A stretch of 64,000 nt of DNA from Antarctobacter albus (GCF_900101505.1 NZ_FMZI01000005.1:124001-188000), one strand, 5' to 3'; counted from the first letter of the stretch, positions 47,584-57,013 are shown. Notes: generated by a model from the sequence alone, not told the origin. Program-made: numbers and translations.

Positions 47584-49818
47584 TCAGGTGATTTCGATGG
47601 TTTCCGGGCCGGTCTCGTCGCCCTCGATGCCAGAGGCATTGATCGGCGCGACCCAGTAGGCGTAGACGCCCGCCGCCAAAGAGGCGTCGAGCCATTCGTC
47701 GTCTGCGTCCGGCAGACCGTATTCCGTGCGCACAAGCACCGCATCGCCCAGGTCGAAGGGACCGGAATACGCGGCGGCATAATCCGCCCGGTAGATCCGG
47801 GTGGCGTAGTAGGCCGCGTCATCGGGCGAGGTGAAAGCCACGGTCACGTCGCTGCCGGACTTGGACACCGACAGGTTGCCGGACCCATGCGCCGCCGGCG
47901 CCGTGGTATTGGCCACTGCCACCACCGACAGCGGCGTGTCCGGCTTCCATTCGCTGACGTCATAACCCGAGGTGCGCGCGCGGATCTGCGCCTCGTAGGT
48001 GGCGCCGTCCACCAATCCGGTCTGGACGTATTCGCTGGCGCCTTCCTGCAGCTCGACCTCGACCCATTCGTCGCCGTCGCGGCGCAGCCGCAGGACCGGG
48101 AACAGGTCATCCGGCGCCGTCCAGGTCCACATGATCTGCGCCACCCCGCCCGTGCCCTCGACCACGGAACCGGCAAGGTCGGCGATCGGGTCGACCGGGT
48201 CGGACCCGGACACGTCGTCGTTGTTGTAGCTGGGGGGCGCCGGTTCTTCGGTCGCGGCAGTGAAGGTCCAGTCCTCCTCGACGCTTTCGGCCAGCTCGAT
48301 CTGAAAGCTGGTGCCGTCGGCGTTCATCTCGATCATTGAGACCTCGCAGGTCACGTCCCGCAACAGGATCGGGTGCTGCACCGTGACGAAGCGGTGCGCC
48401 AACTGTTTCGCGCCGCTGCTGGCCTCGGACCATTCCCGCCCGCCGATCACCTCGAACCCCGCAAGGCGCAGGGTGCCGGACAGCTTGATCGGCGCCCGTT
48501 CCGACCGGGCCAGCGGTTTCAGCACGCGCAGCGCCTGGTTGTGGTTGTCGATGCCGTAGATCGCCAGCGGGCGCGCGATGCGAGGCGCCACCGCGTCCAC
48601 GATGAACGGCGCGGACGGCGTCTCTCGGTAGGCATTGCCGGGTTCGCGGTACTCGGCGACGTACTCGGTCGGCGGGTTCATCCCGAAGTTGCCCTCGACC
48701 ATCGACAGCGACTCGAAATCGCTGGCGGTCAGGGTCAGGGTCGGTTCGATCCAGCGCCCGGCGTAGAAATCCACCTTGCCGTCCGGGCGTTGCCAGATGA
48801 ACCCGTTGGCCGCGGCGACGAACTGGGCCCGGACCTGTTCGAAGTTCTGGTCGTCGGTGAAAGTATGGTTGAAGGTGTAGCGCGACTGCGATCCGCCGTC
48901 GCGGTTGGTCACGCTTTCGTCGCAGACATCCGCCTCGATCGCGACCCGGTCCCAGTCGACCTCGAAGCCCCAGACGGTGACCAGCTCATGCGCAAAGCAC
49001 AGCGCCCAGTTGTTGCTGTAGCCGGTGCTGTCGTCGCGCGGGTCGTAGATCTCGTTCCAGAACTCCCAGACCGGGGCGTAGTCCGGTTCGCGCCCCTGGG
49101 TGTAGACCTTCAGCGCCTGTTCGGCGGCGGCGCGGCGGTACTGGATGGCCGCGTAGCTGTGCCCGGCAAAGTCATGGTTGGCGGTGATCTCGGCAAACTC
49201 GGCATCCAGGATCGCATCCACCGCCTGCGACGGCCCACCGGTGTGGGTGCGAATGTTGACGTAGGACCCGCGTTCCGCGTCGGTCGCGGAATAGGCACTA
49301 CGCCGGTAGCGGTCCGACACGACGTTCCCGACCTCGTTGACCGTCACCTCTTCGAAGTCGAGGAAATGCGCCACCGGCCCATTGGTGGGATGCGCGGCCA
49401 GGGTCACCGTCATGTGCCGCCGGTTGTCTACCAGCCCGGAGCGGAAGCCGACCGGACCGCCCTTGCGCAGCTTGCCATAGGCGCGCTCCATCAGCGCGGC
49501 GGACTGGATGTAATTCGACAGGCGCTCCGACGGTTTGGGCAGTTCCGGCTGCGGCGTCAGGGCCGAGACAAGCGCCGAGGTTCCAAGGGCCAGCAGGGCG
49601 CGCCCCGCCAGCGTACCGAAGAACCCCGTGACGTAGGTCGATGCCAGGACACCCGTCACAAACCCGGGCGCCAAAGCCGATACGCCCAGCGACAGCCCAG
49701 TGATCCCCTGGACAAGGCCAGCCACGAACCCCACCACCGGCCCGGCATGAGCCGGCACAGGCGCCGACAGCGCCGTTGTCACCAGCAGCGCCCCCAGCAG
49801 CCTTCTACGCCCCGTCAT
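47584..49818 (-). CDS. Phage central tail hub (baseplate, host-specificity J-like)
   Basis: A 744-residue protein of the central hub/tip family. The N-terminus has hydrophobic segments (LLVTTALSAPVPAHAG and a long Gly/Ala-rich stretch), common in siphovirus J-like proteins. The middle (150-530) holds the hub body; residues 555-740 hold two fibronectin-III-like repeats. GGAGGTGGGAT precedes the start at 49818. It forms the base of the tail and receives the spike encoded next. Confidence 0.8.
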   Translation of the reverse strand: MTGRRRLLGALLVTTALSAPVPAHAGPVVGFVAGLVQGITGLSLGVSALAPGFVTGVLASTYVTGFFGTLAGRALLALGTSALVSALTPQPELPKPSERLSNYIQSAALMERAYGKLRKGGPVGFRSGLVDNRRHMTVTLAAHPTNGPVAHFLDFEEVTVNEVGNVVSDRYRRSAYSATDAERGSYVNIRTHTGGPSQAVDAILDAEFAEITANHDFAGHSYAAIQYRRAAAEQALKVYTQGREPDYAPVWEFWNEIYDPRDDSTGYSNNWALCFAHELVTVWGFEVDWDRVAIEADVCDESVTNRDGGSQSRYTFNHTFTDDQNFEQVRAQFVAAANGFIWQRPDGKVDFYAGRWIEPTLTLTASDFESLSMVEGNFGMNPPTEYVAEYREPGNAYRETPSAPFIVDAVAPRIARPLAIYGIDNHNQALRVLKPLARSERAPIKLSGTLRLAGFEVIGGREWSEASSGAKQLAHRFVTVQHPILLRDVTCEVSMIEMNADGTSFQIELAESVEEDWTFTAATEEPAPPSYNNDDVSGSDPVDPIADLAGSVVEGTGGVAQIMWTWTAPDDLFPVLRLRRDGDEWVEVELQEGASEYVQTGLVDGATYEAQIRARTSGYDVSEWKPDTPLSVVAVANTTAPAAHGSGNLSVSKSGSDVTVAFTSPDDAAYYATRIYRADYAAAYSGPFDLGDAVLVRTEYGLPDADDEWLDASLAAGVYAYWVAPINASGIEGDETGPETIEIT

Positions 49819-50242
49819 ATCCCACCTCCCATGCGCGCATGATCCTTTCCGGCCGCACCGAATGCATGGGCGCCTGCCCGCCAGGTTCCCCCCGACAGGC
49901 AAACAGCCCCGGAGCGATGCAGATGCCGCCCACCGGCATCACCTGCCCCCGCCCCGGGTGAAACAGCTTGAACACGGCCACGTCCCCGCGCACCGCCTCG
50001 CGCGCCGGGGACAGGCCCGCCCTGCCCTCCAGGATCTCGGAGGCCAGCCGCAAGGGCTGGGTGAAAAACCGCGTGACGCGCTGCGCCTGGGCCGCGTCCT
50101 CGTAGGTCAGGCGCAGGTCCTCGGTCAGGTCGAGGCCGCGCACCTGCCCGGCCCAGTCCAGCGCCGACAGGCAGCAATCGGACACACCCCATCGGGCGGG
50201 CTCGGCAAGCCAGCCTTGGATGAACAGTTGCAGCCGGGTCAT
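49805..50242 (-). CDS. DUF6950/NlpC-P60-like tail tip protein
   Basis: A 145-residue protein whose WGVSDCCLSALDWAG (about 18-32) has the nucleophilic Cys context of NlpC/P60-like phage tail peptidases and of DUF6950. REAVRGDVAVFKLFHPGRG follows, as in the family. It probably opens murein during DNA entry or helps tail tip assembly. Coupled to both neighbours by overlapping start and stop. Confidence 0.7.
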   Translation of the reverse strand: MTRLQLFIQGWLAEPARWGVSDCCLSALDWAGQVRGLDLTEDLRLTYEDAAQAQRVTRFFTQPLRLASEILEGRAGLSPAREAVRGDVAVFKLFHPGRGQVMPVGGICIAPGLFACRGEPGGQAPMHSVRPERIMRAWEVGYDGA

Positions 50243-50829
50243 CCGATGATGCTCTTTTCCTGGCGGGGTTCGGTCGGGATGAACTCGTAGCTGGGGTTGT
50301 CCTCGCCCAGTTGCCGGGAATGGTCGGCAGTGTTGTAGACCAGCCGCCGCGCGCCGTTGCGCACCCGGAACGGGCTTTCCATGTGCAGGCGGATCACCCG
50401 GACCACGTCATCGGGCGCGTCGATGGTGATATGATCCATCGTCAGCTGTGTGACCTGGCGCGGCGCATGCACGGGCGCATACATCTGTTCCACGCTGTCG
50501 AAGACCTGCAGGTAGCGGGTAAAGGCCCGCCCCTTGACGTAGGCAGACCCCAGCTCGGTGATCTGCGTCACCAGGTCGGATGGATCGACCGGGTCCTCGA
50601 AAAAGGACAGCGACACGCTGGAGGCCTTGGCCGTTCCATTCAGCCCGAACCCCAGCGCATCCGCCTGCACCAGGCGCGACCCCCACCATGTCTTGCCGTC
50701 GATGTCGGTGAACTTGCCATCGGCGCCCAGGATGAACCCGTAGTCGCCGTCGGGCGTGTTGACATTGGCCAGGTGCAGCAACCGCTGCGACTGCGCCCGG
50801 AAATCGTATCCGCTGGGGAAAAAACTCAT
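50239..50829 (-). CDS. Tail tip/baseplate protein
   Basis: A 196-residue protein (MSFFPSGYDFRAQSQRLLHL start, TITELGSAYVKGRAF in the middle is part of the beta-rich body). The start overlaps the upstream stop (ATGA). Position between tape measure and hub indicates a tail-tip or distal-tail protein. Family not recognised with certainty. Confidence 0.6.
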   Translation of the reverse strand: MSFFPSGYDFRAQSQRLLHLANVNTPDGDYGFILGADGKFTDIDGKTWWGSRLVQADALGFGLNGTAKASSVSLSFFEDPVDPSDLVTQITELGSAYVKGRAFTRYLQVFDSVEQMYAPVHAPRQVTQLTMDHITIDAPDDVVRVIRLHMESPFRVRNGARRLVYNTADHSRQLGEDNPSYEFIPTEPRQEKSIIG

Positions 50830-51509
50830 CGCGTCACCACCTCGCGCAGCGCGATCTCTGGCCGGGCGCGGTGATCGCGCGCGTAATGCGGCGCGGCCCC
50901 GGTCGGATTGACCAGTTCGAACAGCCCGTGCGCCTCGAAATGGACGATGTCGCCATCGCTCACCGCGCTGCGCAGGCAGGGTTCCACCTGCAGGGTCTGT
51001 TCCGTGCCGCTGGTGTCCAGCACGCCGACCACTTCGAAGGGCCAGTCGTCGTGGCTCAGCCGCTGGCCCATCTGGACCGGCGTGCCCGTGGGCGCGTAAT
51101 CGACGGTGATCTGCGTGGCCCCGATCGCATGGGCGCCGACCGCCAGGCCGAAGGGCGTATAGGCGAACCCCAGCCCGTTCGAGAAATACTGGCCTTCGGA
51201 AAACGGCACGCCCTGCGCGGCATGACTGCCCGCCATCGCCGCCCAGTCCGTCCCCAGCGGGTCGATCATCGGCAGGCGGATCACCCGTTCGCGCCCGCGC
51301 GCCATGCTGACCACGGCCCGCCAATGCAGGATCGCAGCGCGGTGCAGGTGCAGCTTCGGCTGCCCCGTCCAATGCGGAAAGGCCGAGGTGAACATCTGGT
51401 TGATGTTGTTCGTTGTCGGCCCCGCGTCCTGGCCGCGATGGTCGAGGGTCCAGTTAATGCCACTGGACCGGACAAGGCTGCGTGGCACGGTCAGGATCTC
51501 GCGCGCCAT
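50826..51509 (-). CDS. Distal tail protein candidate
   Basis: A 227-residue, mostly beta protein (MAREILTVPRSLVRSSGINW start) directly after the tape measure gene, the usual place of the distal tail protein. Start and stop overlap its neighbours (TGATG and ATGA). No catalytic motif seen. Confidence 0.6.
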   Translation of the reverse strand: MAREILTVPRSLVRSSGINWTLDHRGQDAGPTTNNINQMFTSAFPHWTGQPKLHLHRAAILHWRAVVSMARGRERVIRLPMIDPLGTDWAAMAGSHAAQGVPFSEGQYFSNGLGFAYTPFGLAVGAHAIGATQITVDYAPTGTPVQMGQRLSHDDWPFEVVGVLDTSGTEQTLQVEPCLRSAVSDGDIVHFEAHGLFELVNPTGAAPHYARDHRARPEIALREVVTR

Positions 51510-53605
51510 CAGAGTGTTCCCCTGCCCTGCAGCTCGCCAATCATGGCGCCGAAGTTCTGGCGCTGGAACTGCGCGTAGCCGCCAAGCTGTTGCAGGCTGC
51601 GGGCCTCTGCCGCGCGCATCCACTGCACCTGCACGCCGTCACCGATGCCGATGAACGGGATATCCTGCTGACGGCCACCCGACCCGCGCCGATAGTCGCC
51701 CGCCGCGTCCGAGGACCAGCGTTCGCGCGGGTGCACGACGGCCATCATCCCGCCCTTGCCATCGACCCCGCCAGAGCGCGGCCCGTTGCCGGTATAGCCG
51801 CGCGTGTCGAAGCTGGGCAGGAGGCCCCCGACCACCGATTTGACCAGCCCCATGATGCCACCCGTCACCGGCTGGCCCGCGATGGTGCGATAGAGCGCGT
51901 ATTCGATGGCGGCGCGGGCAATGGCCTGCTTGAGCTGATCAAAGGCGTTTTTCTGGCCCATGATCGTGTTGATCACCGCATCCCGGCCCTGCTGGACGTA
52001 GCGGGTGAACTGCTGTTGTCCCTCGCTGGCCTTGCGGTAGGCCTCTTTCGTGGCCTCGACATGGCGGTTGTAGACCTCCTGGCTGATCCGGCCCGTTTCC
52101 AGCAGCTCCTGCGCCAGCCGCATCTTGGCGTTGTATTTCTCCAGTGCCGTTGTGGTGGCCCGGCGGATGCGCAGCGCCTCCTGATCCAGCCGGTTGGCCT
52201 CTCGCGAGGCAGCACCGCCGCCACCGCCGGCGACGTCCGGCAGCTTGAATTGCAAGCTCTTGGCAAGCTGGGCCCGCGGATCGTTCGTCTGCCAGTCCTT
52301 GATGGACCCCCCGAAGTTGCGGGGATCGCCCCCACGCCCGCGCCCGACCCGGTTTGCATAGACGGCATTGTCCGCAAGCGCCTGAGCGACACCGGCAGCG
52401 TAGACAAAGGCTTGCCGTAGTTGATCGACCAACCCCTCGGCACTTTTCTTTGCGCCGTCGAAGCTAATCCCTTCTGCTGCGTCTCCGACATCCCGCGCCA
52501 GTGCGGCGGCAGCGTCTGTCGCGTTCGACAATTCGATCATGCGGTCCACTGCCGCGCGGAACTCTGGCGGAAGATTGTTGGCTTCCACACCCGCCCTTTC
52601 GAGAAACGCGACCATTTCCTCCAGCGCTCTCTGCTGTTCGGGAAAGGTGGACGCCGTGAACATGTCCTGCAGGATTTGTTCGAGTGCGATTGCCTCGGTA
52701 CGACTGGTCCCAAACGCAGTCGAAATTCGGTCGATGGTCCTTTCAAAAGCGTAGCCGCTTTCCGTCGAAATGATGAACTGCGTCAGGAGATCGTCCAGCA
52801 CACTCGTTTGGGCCTGCAGAGCCTCTCGCGCATCGCTGACCCGGATCTGGGCCTGGAACTGGGCGAACTCTCTAACCCTGTCCGCAGCAGCACCGTACTT
52901 GTTGGTCAACTCCACAAGATCCATCGCGAGCAAGTCGGACGAATCCCCAAGGTCCGACATGATCAGATCCAAATCGGCGAGGGAGTCCTCAAATTCCTTT
53001 CCACCGTCCGCAGCATCGAAGAACGACATGGCGAGCGGACCCATGACGGCGGTCACACCGCCAGCAAGAACACCCCAAAGACCAAAAACAGCCAACATGT
53101 CTGCCGCCTGAATGGAAAGTGCGTTCATGTAGTTGCCCGTCACAGCGCCCTGTTGTGCCACTTGGTTCAGCTGGTAGGCGAACATCTTGGCATTGTTTTG
53201 AGCCGCAGGACTAAGACCCCTATTTACCCCGACACTGGCCGTGTCGACCAATTCCATCGCCGTGGCCGCGCTGCGCGAGCGCGTCTCGAGGCCGCGAAGA
53301 ACCTCGGCGGCCTCCTGCTGAGAAGTGACCCCAAGCTTCACCGCCCGGTTGACCTGGGCCTGCGCCCTCTCGAACCGCATCTGGGCGGCATAGGCCGGGT
53401 CGATGCTGGCCTTGAGCGCCTTGAACTGCCGTTCCTCCGCATCCAGCATCCGCTCGAACGCCTTGGCCGACTTCTCCGCCGACTTCTGCCCGCGGTCGAT
53501 CTTTTCATAGGCCTGCCGGCCCGAGTCGCCGATCTTCTTGAACCCGCCCTCGACCTGTTGGCCGCCGGCGAGTTCAGCCCGGTATGTGACCTTCCGCTGC
53601 ACCAT
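51509..53605 (-). CDS. Tail tape measure protein
   Basis: A 698-residue, mainly helical protein with an N-terminal coiled coil (about 20-105), a hydrophobic segment (MLAVFGLWGVLAGGVTAVMG, about 169-188) and a Gly-rich C-terminus. The length predicts a tail of roughly 100 nm by the usual scaling, but that is only a rule of thumb. The part around 52420-53250 has visibly lower GC than both ends, suggesting a recombined middle. It follows the tail chaperone genes as usual. Confidence 0.85.
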   Translation of the reverse strand: MVQRKVTYRAELAGGQQVEGGFKKIGDSGRQAYEKIDRGQKSAEKSAKAFERMLDAEERQFKALKASIDPAYAAQMRFERAQAQVNRAVKLGVTSQQEAAEVLRGLETRSRSAATAMELVDTASVGVNRGLSPAAQNNAKMFAYQLNQVAQQGAVTGNYMNALSIQAADMLAVFGLWGVLAGGVTAVMGPLAMSFFDAADGGKEFEDSLADLDLIMSDLGDSSDLLAMDLVELTNKYGAAADRVREFAQFQAQIRVSDAREALQAQTSVLDDLLTQFIISTESGYAFERTIDRISTAFGTSRTEAIALEQILQDMFTASTFPEQQRALEEMVAFLERAGVEANNLPPEFRAAVDRMIELSNATDAAAALARDVGDAAEGISFDGAKKSAEGLVDQLRQAFVYAAGVAQALADNAVYANRVGRGRGGDPRNFGGSIKDWQTNDPRAQLAKSLQFKLPDVAGGGGGAASREANRLDQEALRIRRATTTALEKYNAKMRLAQELLETGRISQEVYNRHVEATKEAYRKASEGQQQFTRYVQQGRDAVINTIMGQKNAFDQLKQAIARAAIEYALYRTIAGQPVTGGIMGLVKSVVGGLLPSFDTRGYTGNGPRSGGVDGKGGMMAVVHPRERWSSDAAGDYRRGSGGRQQDIPFIGIGDGVQVQWMRAAEARSLQQLGGYAQFQRQNFGAMIGELQGRGTL

Positions 53606-54289
53606 GTCCTGCGCTTTCGATTTCCTGGTCTGCCGCTTCGTTGATCGCGGCCACCGCCGCCTGCTCGATCCGTGGCATCAGCTCCGCCACGGCGATGCGC
53701 GGGATGCCCAGGGCATCCCCGACCGCCAGCACGGCGGTCATGTCGTATCCGATGACCCGGCCAGGCAGGGCGCGGATCTGTCCGCCGCAGCGCAGGGCCA
53801 GGTCCCAGACCTGCCGCCCCTCGATGCTCTGCGGTGCGTTCACCTTCATCGGGCAGGCGTCACAGACGCCCGCGCAACTGCTGCAATAGCCGTCCGAGCC
53901 GAAATGCCATTCGGCCCGACGGCTCAGCCGTTTCCCTCTTCGTCCACCGCCAGCGCGGGCAGGACGTACTTGTCCATGAACGCCCGGTAGATCATCCCGT
54001 CCTCAAGCATCGCGTTGATGTAGTCGCGCGAGGGTTCGATCGGGTTGCCGTTTTCGTCGCCGACGCCCTCCCAGGCGACGATCACCGCCCGCGCCAGCCC
54101 CTTGGCAAAGGGCACCATCCCGGCGGGCTGGGGCGCAGCATCTTCGGGATCTGCGTCAGGGTCCGCGCCCTGGCGCATGTCCAGGCGGACTTGCTCGACG
54201 ATCGTGCTGCCAGCAGGCAGGACCTGCACCTGCACGCCGCGCGGCAGGTCGATCCAGTAGGGTTCGGGTTTCAGGTTCAGGTTCAGCAT
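53574..54289 (-). CDS. Tail assembly chaperone fusion gpGT made by -1 frameshift
   Basis: Two frames, 53924-54289 and a second one open from 53936 down to a stop at 53574, are joined by the slippery heptamer G_GGA_AAC at 53936-53930. Slipping by -1 bypasses the TGA at 53926-53924 and yields about 238 residues: gpG-like residues 1-120, then a Cys-rich linker (GYCSSCAGVCDACP) and the T-like domain (MKVNAPQSIEGRQVWDLA onward). Lambda gpG/gpGT uses the near-identical G_GGA_AAG. An ATG at 53849 could also start the T part alone. Confidence 0.72.
53924..54289 (-). CDS. Tail assembly chaperone gpG-like
   Basis: A 121-residue protein (MLNLNLKPEPYWIDLPRGVQ start) lying between tail tube and tape measure genes. 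The zero-frame product ends shortly after the slippery site. It would coat the tape measure protein during tail assembly. The start overlaps the tail tube stop by one base (TGATG). Confidence 0.75.
   Translation of the reverse strand: MLNLNLKPEPYWIDLPRGVQVQVLPAGSTIVEQVRLDMRQGADPDADPEDAAPQPAGMVPFAKGLARAVIVAWEGVGDENGNPIEPSRDYINAMLEDGMIYRAFMDKYVLPALAVDEEGNG
53930..53936 (-). promoter_or_regulatory. Slippery heptamer G_GGA_AAC for -1 ribosomal frameshift
   Basis: Read on the minus strand in the gpG frame as GAG GGA AAC GGC TGA, this gives X_XXY_YYZ with X=G, Y=A, Z=C. The stop follows one codon later and the -1 frame is open for 29 codons up to the downstream ATG and on to 53574. Confidence 0.72.
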
Positions 54290-55239
54290 CAGTAGCTCTC
54301 CACCGTGTTCAAAAGGGTTGCGGTCAGCATCGCGCTGTCGTCGGTGGCGCGCGCCGCCATGAAGCTGAAGTTGGCCTCGATCCCGCCGGGCCCCTCGACC
54401 GGGCGGCCGGGGACGGACAGGAAGACGCGCGGCATGGCCAGGGTCAGCTTTTCCGTGGACGATTTCGTCAGCACGAAGGACAGCGCGATCGGCGTGCCCG
54501 CCTTGGCGGTGGCGAACAGGCTTTCGCTGGCGAAACGCAACCGCAGGTTCCCGGTCATGGCGGCACGCATCGGGTCCAGCCCGCCGATGAACTCATCGCC
54601 GGTCACCGTGTCCACCTGGTCCAGGTTGTTGCTGAACGTGAAATCCGCCGAGACCACGTTCGCCTGCGCCGAGGCGTCGATCTCGACGCTAGCCTGCCGC
54701 TGCATGAAGCGCGACAGCGCGTAGCTGGACGGCGTCCCGGCGGCGGTGCTGGAGGCCGGGGCCGTCACCGCCTGCCCGATCACGCCCACCGTTCCATTGA
54801 CCCGCCCACCCCGTTGTAGCGTCAGGCGCAGGGTGTCGGCGCGACAGCCGCGGAACATCTCGTAGCTGGGAACGTCCGGCACCTGCTTTTCCAGGCTGAA
54901 GCTGGGCAGCGACCAGGCACCGGATTCGAACGTGTGGATGTAGTAGCCAGAGTTACCCGAGTTGTCGCCGCTAGTCGGCGCGCCCATCAGCGCCTTGAGC
55001 CAGAAGCCCAGGGCCTCCAGGTCAATCGGGATGCCGATGTCGCCCGCGACATTCGCCACGTCAAGGTCCGCATCGCCCGGGTCGCGGGTGCCGACAAGGT
55101 CATCCTCGATCAGCCCCCGGTCCAGCGCCAGCCCGTTGGACATGTGCGGCAGGAAATAGAACCCGCTGCCCGGTGCCGTCTTTTCGGTGCTTTCGAATGC
55201 CGCGGCGGCCAGTGACCGCTCGCCCCTTCCTCGTGCCAT
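54289..55239 (-). CDS. Major tail tube protein
   Basis: A 316-residue beta-rich protein (GSGFYFLPHMSNGLALDRGL near the N-terminus; VTGDEFIGGLDPMRAAMTGN in the second half). The length and place just before the tail chaperones fit a two-domain siphovirus tube protein. A strong AAGGAGG precedes the ATG. Confidence 0.75.
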   Translation of the reverse strand: MARGRGERSLAAAAFESTEKTAPGSGFYFLPHMSNGLALDRGLIEDDLVGTRDPGDADLDVANVAGDIGIPIDLEALGFWLKALMGAPTSGDNSGNSGYYIHTFESGAWSLPSFSLEKQVPDVPSYEMFRGCRADTLRLTLQRGGRVNGTVGVIGQAVTAPASSTAAGTPSSYALSRFMQRQASVEIDASAQANVVSADFTFSNNLDQVDTVTGDEFIGGLDPMRAAMTGNLRLRFASESLFATAKAGTPIALSFVLTKSSTEKLTLAMPRVFLSVPGRPVEGPGGIEANFSFMAARATDDSAMLTATLLNTVESY

Positions 55240-55251
55240 GTCAGGCCTCCT

Positions 55252-55674
55252 TCAGGTCAAAGGGTTTGTGGTGGCGTAGGACAGGGTGACCCGCACCACG
55301 TCCACACGCATGCTTTTGCCGCCCTGGACGCGCTGATCGTCGCTCTCGACCGGCTGCGCCTCGACCCAGTCGCAGAGACCGCCCAGCGTCCGGTCCGCCT
55401 CGATCGCGGCGCCCAGCTCCTGACGGCGGGCGTCTGTCACGGCCTCGCGGCCCGTGGCGCCCTGGGCGTAGAACTCGAACTCGACATCGTGGTCGAGGTG
55501 ATAGGTGCGCGGCAGGGTCACGCTTTCGACCACCGGGCGGCCGTCACGCATGATCACCAGACCGGCGGCGGGAATAGCCTCCGGAACGACAAGGTTGCGC
55601 TCGACACCGCCTGTCACCGCGCCGTTCGCCAGTGTGTGCAACGCCGACAGGCGCGCCTCGACATCACTCGGCAT
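55252..55674 (-). CDS. Tail terminator/minor tail protein U-like
   Basis: A 140-residue protein with RTYHLDHDVEFEFYAQGA in the centre. Placed between the DUF6441 protein and the tube gene, where the tail completion protein normally lies. It probably caps the tail tube and joins it to the head. Confidence 0.68.
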   Translation of the reverse strand: MPSDVEARLSALHTLANGAVTGGVERNLVVPEAIPAAGLVIMRDGRPVVESVTLPRTYHLDHDVEFEFYAQGATGREAVTDARRQELGAAIEADRTLGGLCDWVEAQPVESDDQRVQGGKSMRVDVVRVTLSYATTNPLT

Positions 55675-55683
55675 CCCTGCCCC

Positions 55684-56316
55684 TCATTCTTCAAAGCCCA
55701 CGGAATCGAGGATGCGCGCCGCCCAGCCGTCCGACTTCGCGAGGAAATCCAGCTTCTTGCGCAGCTTGACCTGTTTCACGAGGTAGAAGACGACCGAGGT
55801 CTGTTCCCCGGTCAGTATTCCGTCCTTCCGGCGGCGCCCGCGCTTTTGGCGGACAAACCCGCTCTTGTTGATCCGGGTGCCATCGGCCACCAGGAAACTG
55901 ACGCGGCTGTCGCGGTAGACGAACCGCAGCTTCAGCCCGGTCTTCTGCTCGAAGGCGGCGGGCGTCATCTTGCGCCCGAACCGCTGCTTGCCGGCCCCCG
56001 GCGCCGGGATCGCAAGGTACAACCCGTTGGGCGACCGGATCAGCGATCCTTCGAGATGCGACAGGATGATCTTGGGCGAGTTGGCCCAGACCAGCGCCGC
56101 CGCGTTCATGCTGTTCTGCCCCTGCGGATAGGTCTGGTGCCTGACCGAATTGGCCAGCCGCCCGCCCAGCCCGCTTTCGCGGATCTCGTCGCGCCAGGCA
56201 TCCTGCAGGAACTGGCCCGCCCGCCGCATCGCCGCCGTGTGGCTGCGCTCCAGCTGCTCAAAGTCCCGGCGGGTGATGTCGCGCAGGTCGCCGTCCTGTG
56301 TCACGCGCAGGCTCAT
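55684..56316 (-). CDS. DUF6441-type phage protein (head-tail adaptor region)
   Basis: A 210-residue basic protein (GFVRQKRGRRRKDGILTG; KQVKLRKKLDFLAKSDGW), matching DUF6441, typical of siphoviruses at the head-tail junction. The start overlaps the upstream stop (ATGA). Confidence 0.68.
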   Translation of the reverse strand: MSLRVTQDGDLRDITRRDFEQLERSHTAAMRRAGQFLQDAWRDEIRESGLGGRLANSVRHQTYPQGQNSMNAAALVWANSPKIILSHLEGSLIRSPNGLYLAIPAPGAGKQRFGRKMTPAAFEQKTGLKLRFVYRDSRVSFLVADGTRINKSGFVRQKRGRRRKDGILTGEQTSVVFYLVKQVKLRKKLDFLAKSDGWAARILDSVGFEE

Positions 56317-56639
56317 GCCGGGCGCGCCTCGATCCGCCATTTCAGGCGGCGCTCATCCCGAACCGGCTCGCCCTGAACAGTGTAGGTTGCACCGTCGACG
56401 GTGATCGTGTCGCCCGCCACTGGCGCGGCCACATCCGAGACCAGCACCCAGAAGCCCGCCGAGGCGGACACGAACGTGCCCGCCCCGAACCCGTCCTGAC
56501 TGTCGGACAGGTCAGGCATCACGCGGATCGCCAAGTCCTCCGGCTCAGGGTCCGGCGGCCCTGCCCAGGCCGGTGTGTAGGTGGCATCCACCCCCAGCGG
56601 CCCGTCGAAGATGGCAGAGGCGTCGGCGGCGAATGTCAC
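56313..56639 (-). CDS. Head-tail joining protein
   Basis: A 108-residue beta-rich protein (TFAADASAIFDGPLGVDATY start; ITVDGATYTVQGEPVRDE near the end), a pattern of the FII-like head-tail connector. Coupled to both neighbours by 4-base overlaps. Confidence 0.68.
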   Translation of the reverse strand: MTFAADASAIFDGPLGVDATYTPAWAGPPDPEPEDLAIRVMPDLSDSQDGFGAGTFVSASAGFWVLVSDVAAPVAGDTITVDGATYTVQGEPVRDERRLKWRIEARPA

Positions 56640-57013
56640 GCGGGCGGCCCCGCCTGGGGATCACCGCCCGCGCTGTCATCCTGTTCGGTGGTGGGTGCGT
56701 CCGGAGGTTGCTGGACTGAACCGGTGGCCGGATCGGGAACTGTCGCCGGTTCCGTCCCGGTCTCAGCCCCGGGCTCCGGATTGACCTCTTCGAACAAGGC
56801 CGGGCTGAGCCGCCCCTTGAAATCCGCCACCTCGATGACCTCGCCCCGCTTGAACATCAGCCTTTGACCGCCGTCGAGGTCGACCGCCTTCAGGCGTTTG
56901 GGCACCGGACCCAGGACAGAGACACGCCGTTCCCACTGTTCCTTGGTCAGCTTGACCTTGCAGGGGCCGCGCAGCGCGGCCCCCTCGGGCTTGATTACGC
57001 GAACCTTGATCAT
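56636..57013 (-). CDS. Phage head protein with Pro/Thr-rich tail, unknown
   Basis: A 125-residue protein with a globular part (residues 1-75, MIKVRVIKPEGAALRGPCKV) and a disordered tail rich in Pro, Thr and Glu. It lies between capsid and joining genes. The start is two bases after the capsid stop. Function unknown, possibly head completion. Confidence 0.6.
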   Translation of the reverse strand: MIKVRVIKPEGAALRGPCKVKLTKEQWERRVSVLGPVPKRLKAVDLDGGQRLMFKRGEVIEVADFKGRLSPALFEEVNPEPGAETGTEPATVPDPATGSVQQPPDAPTTEQDDSAGGDPQAGPPA

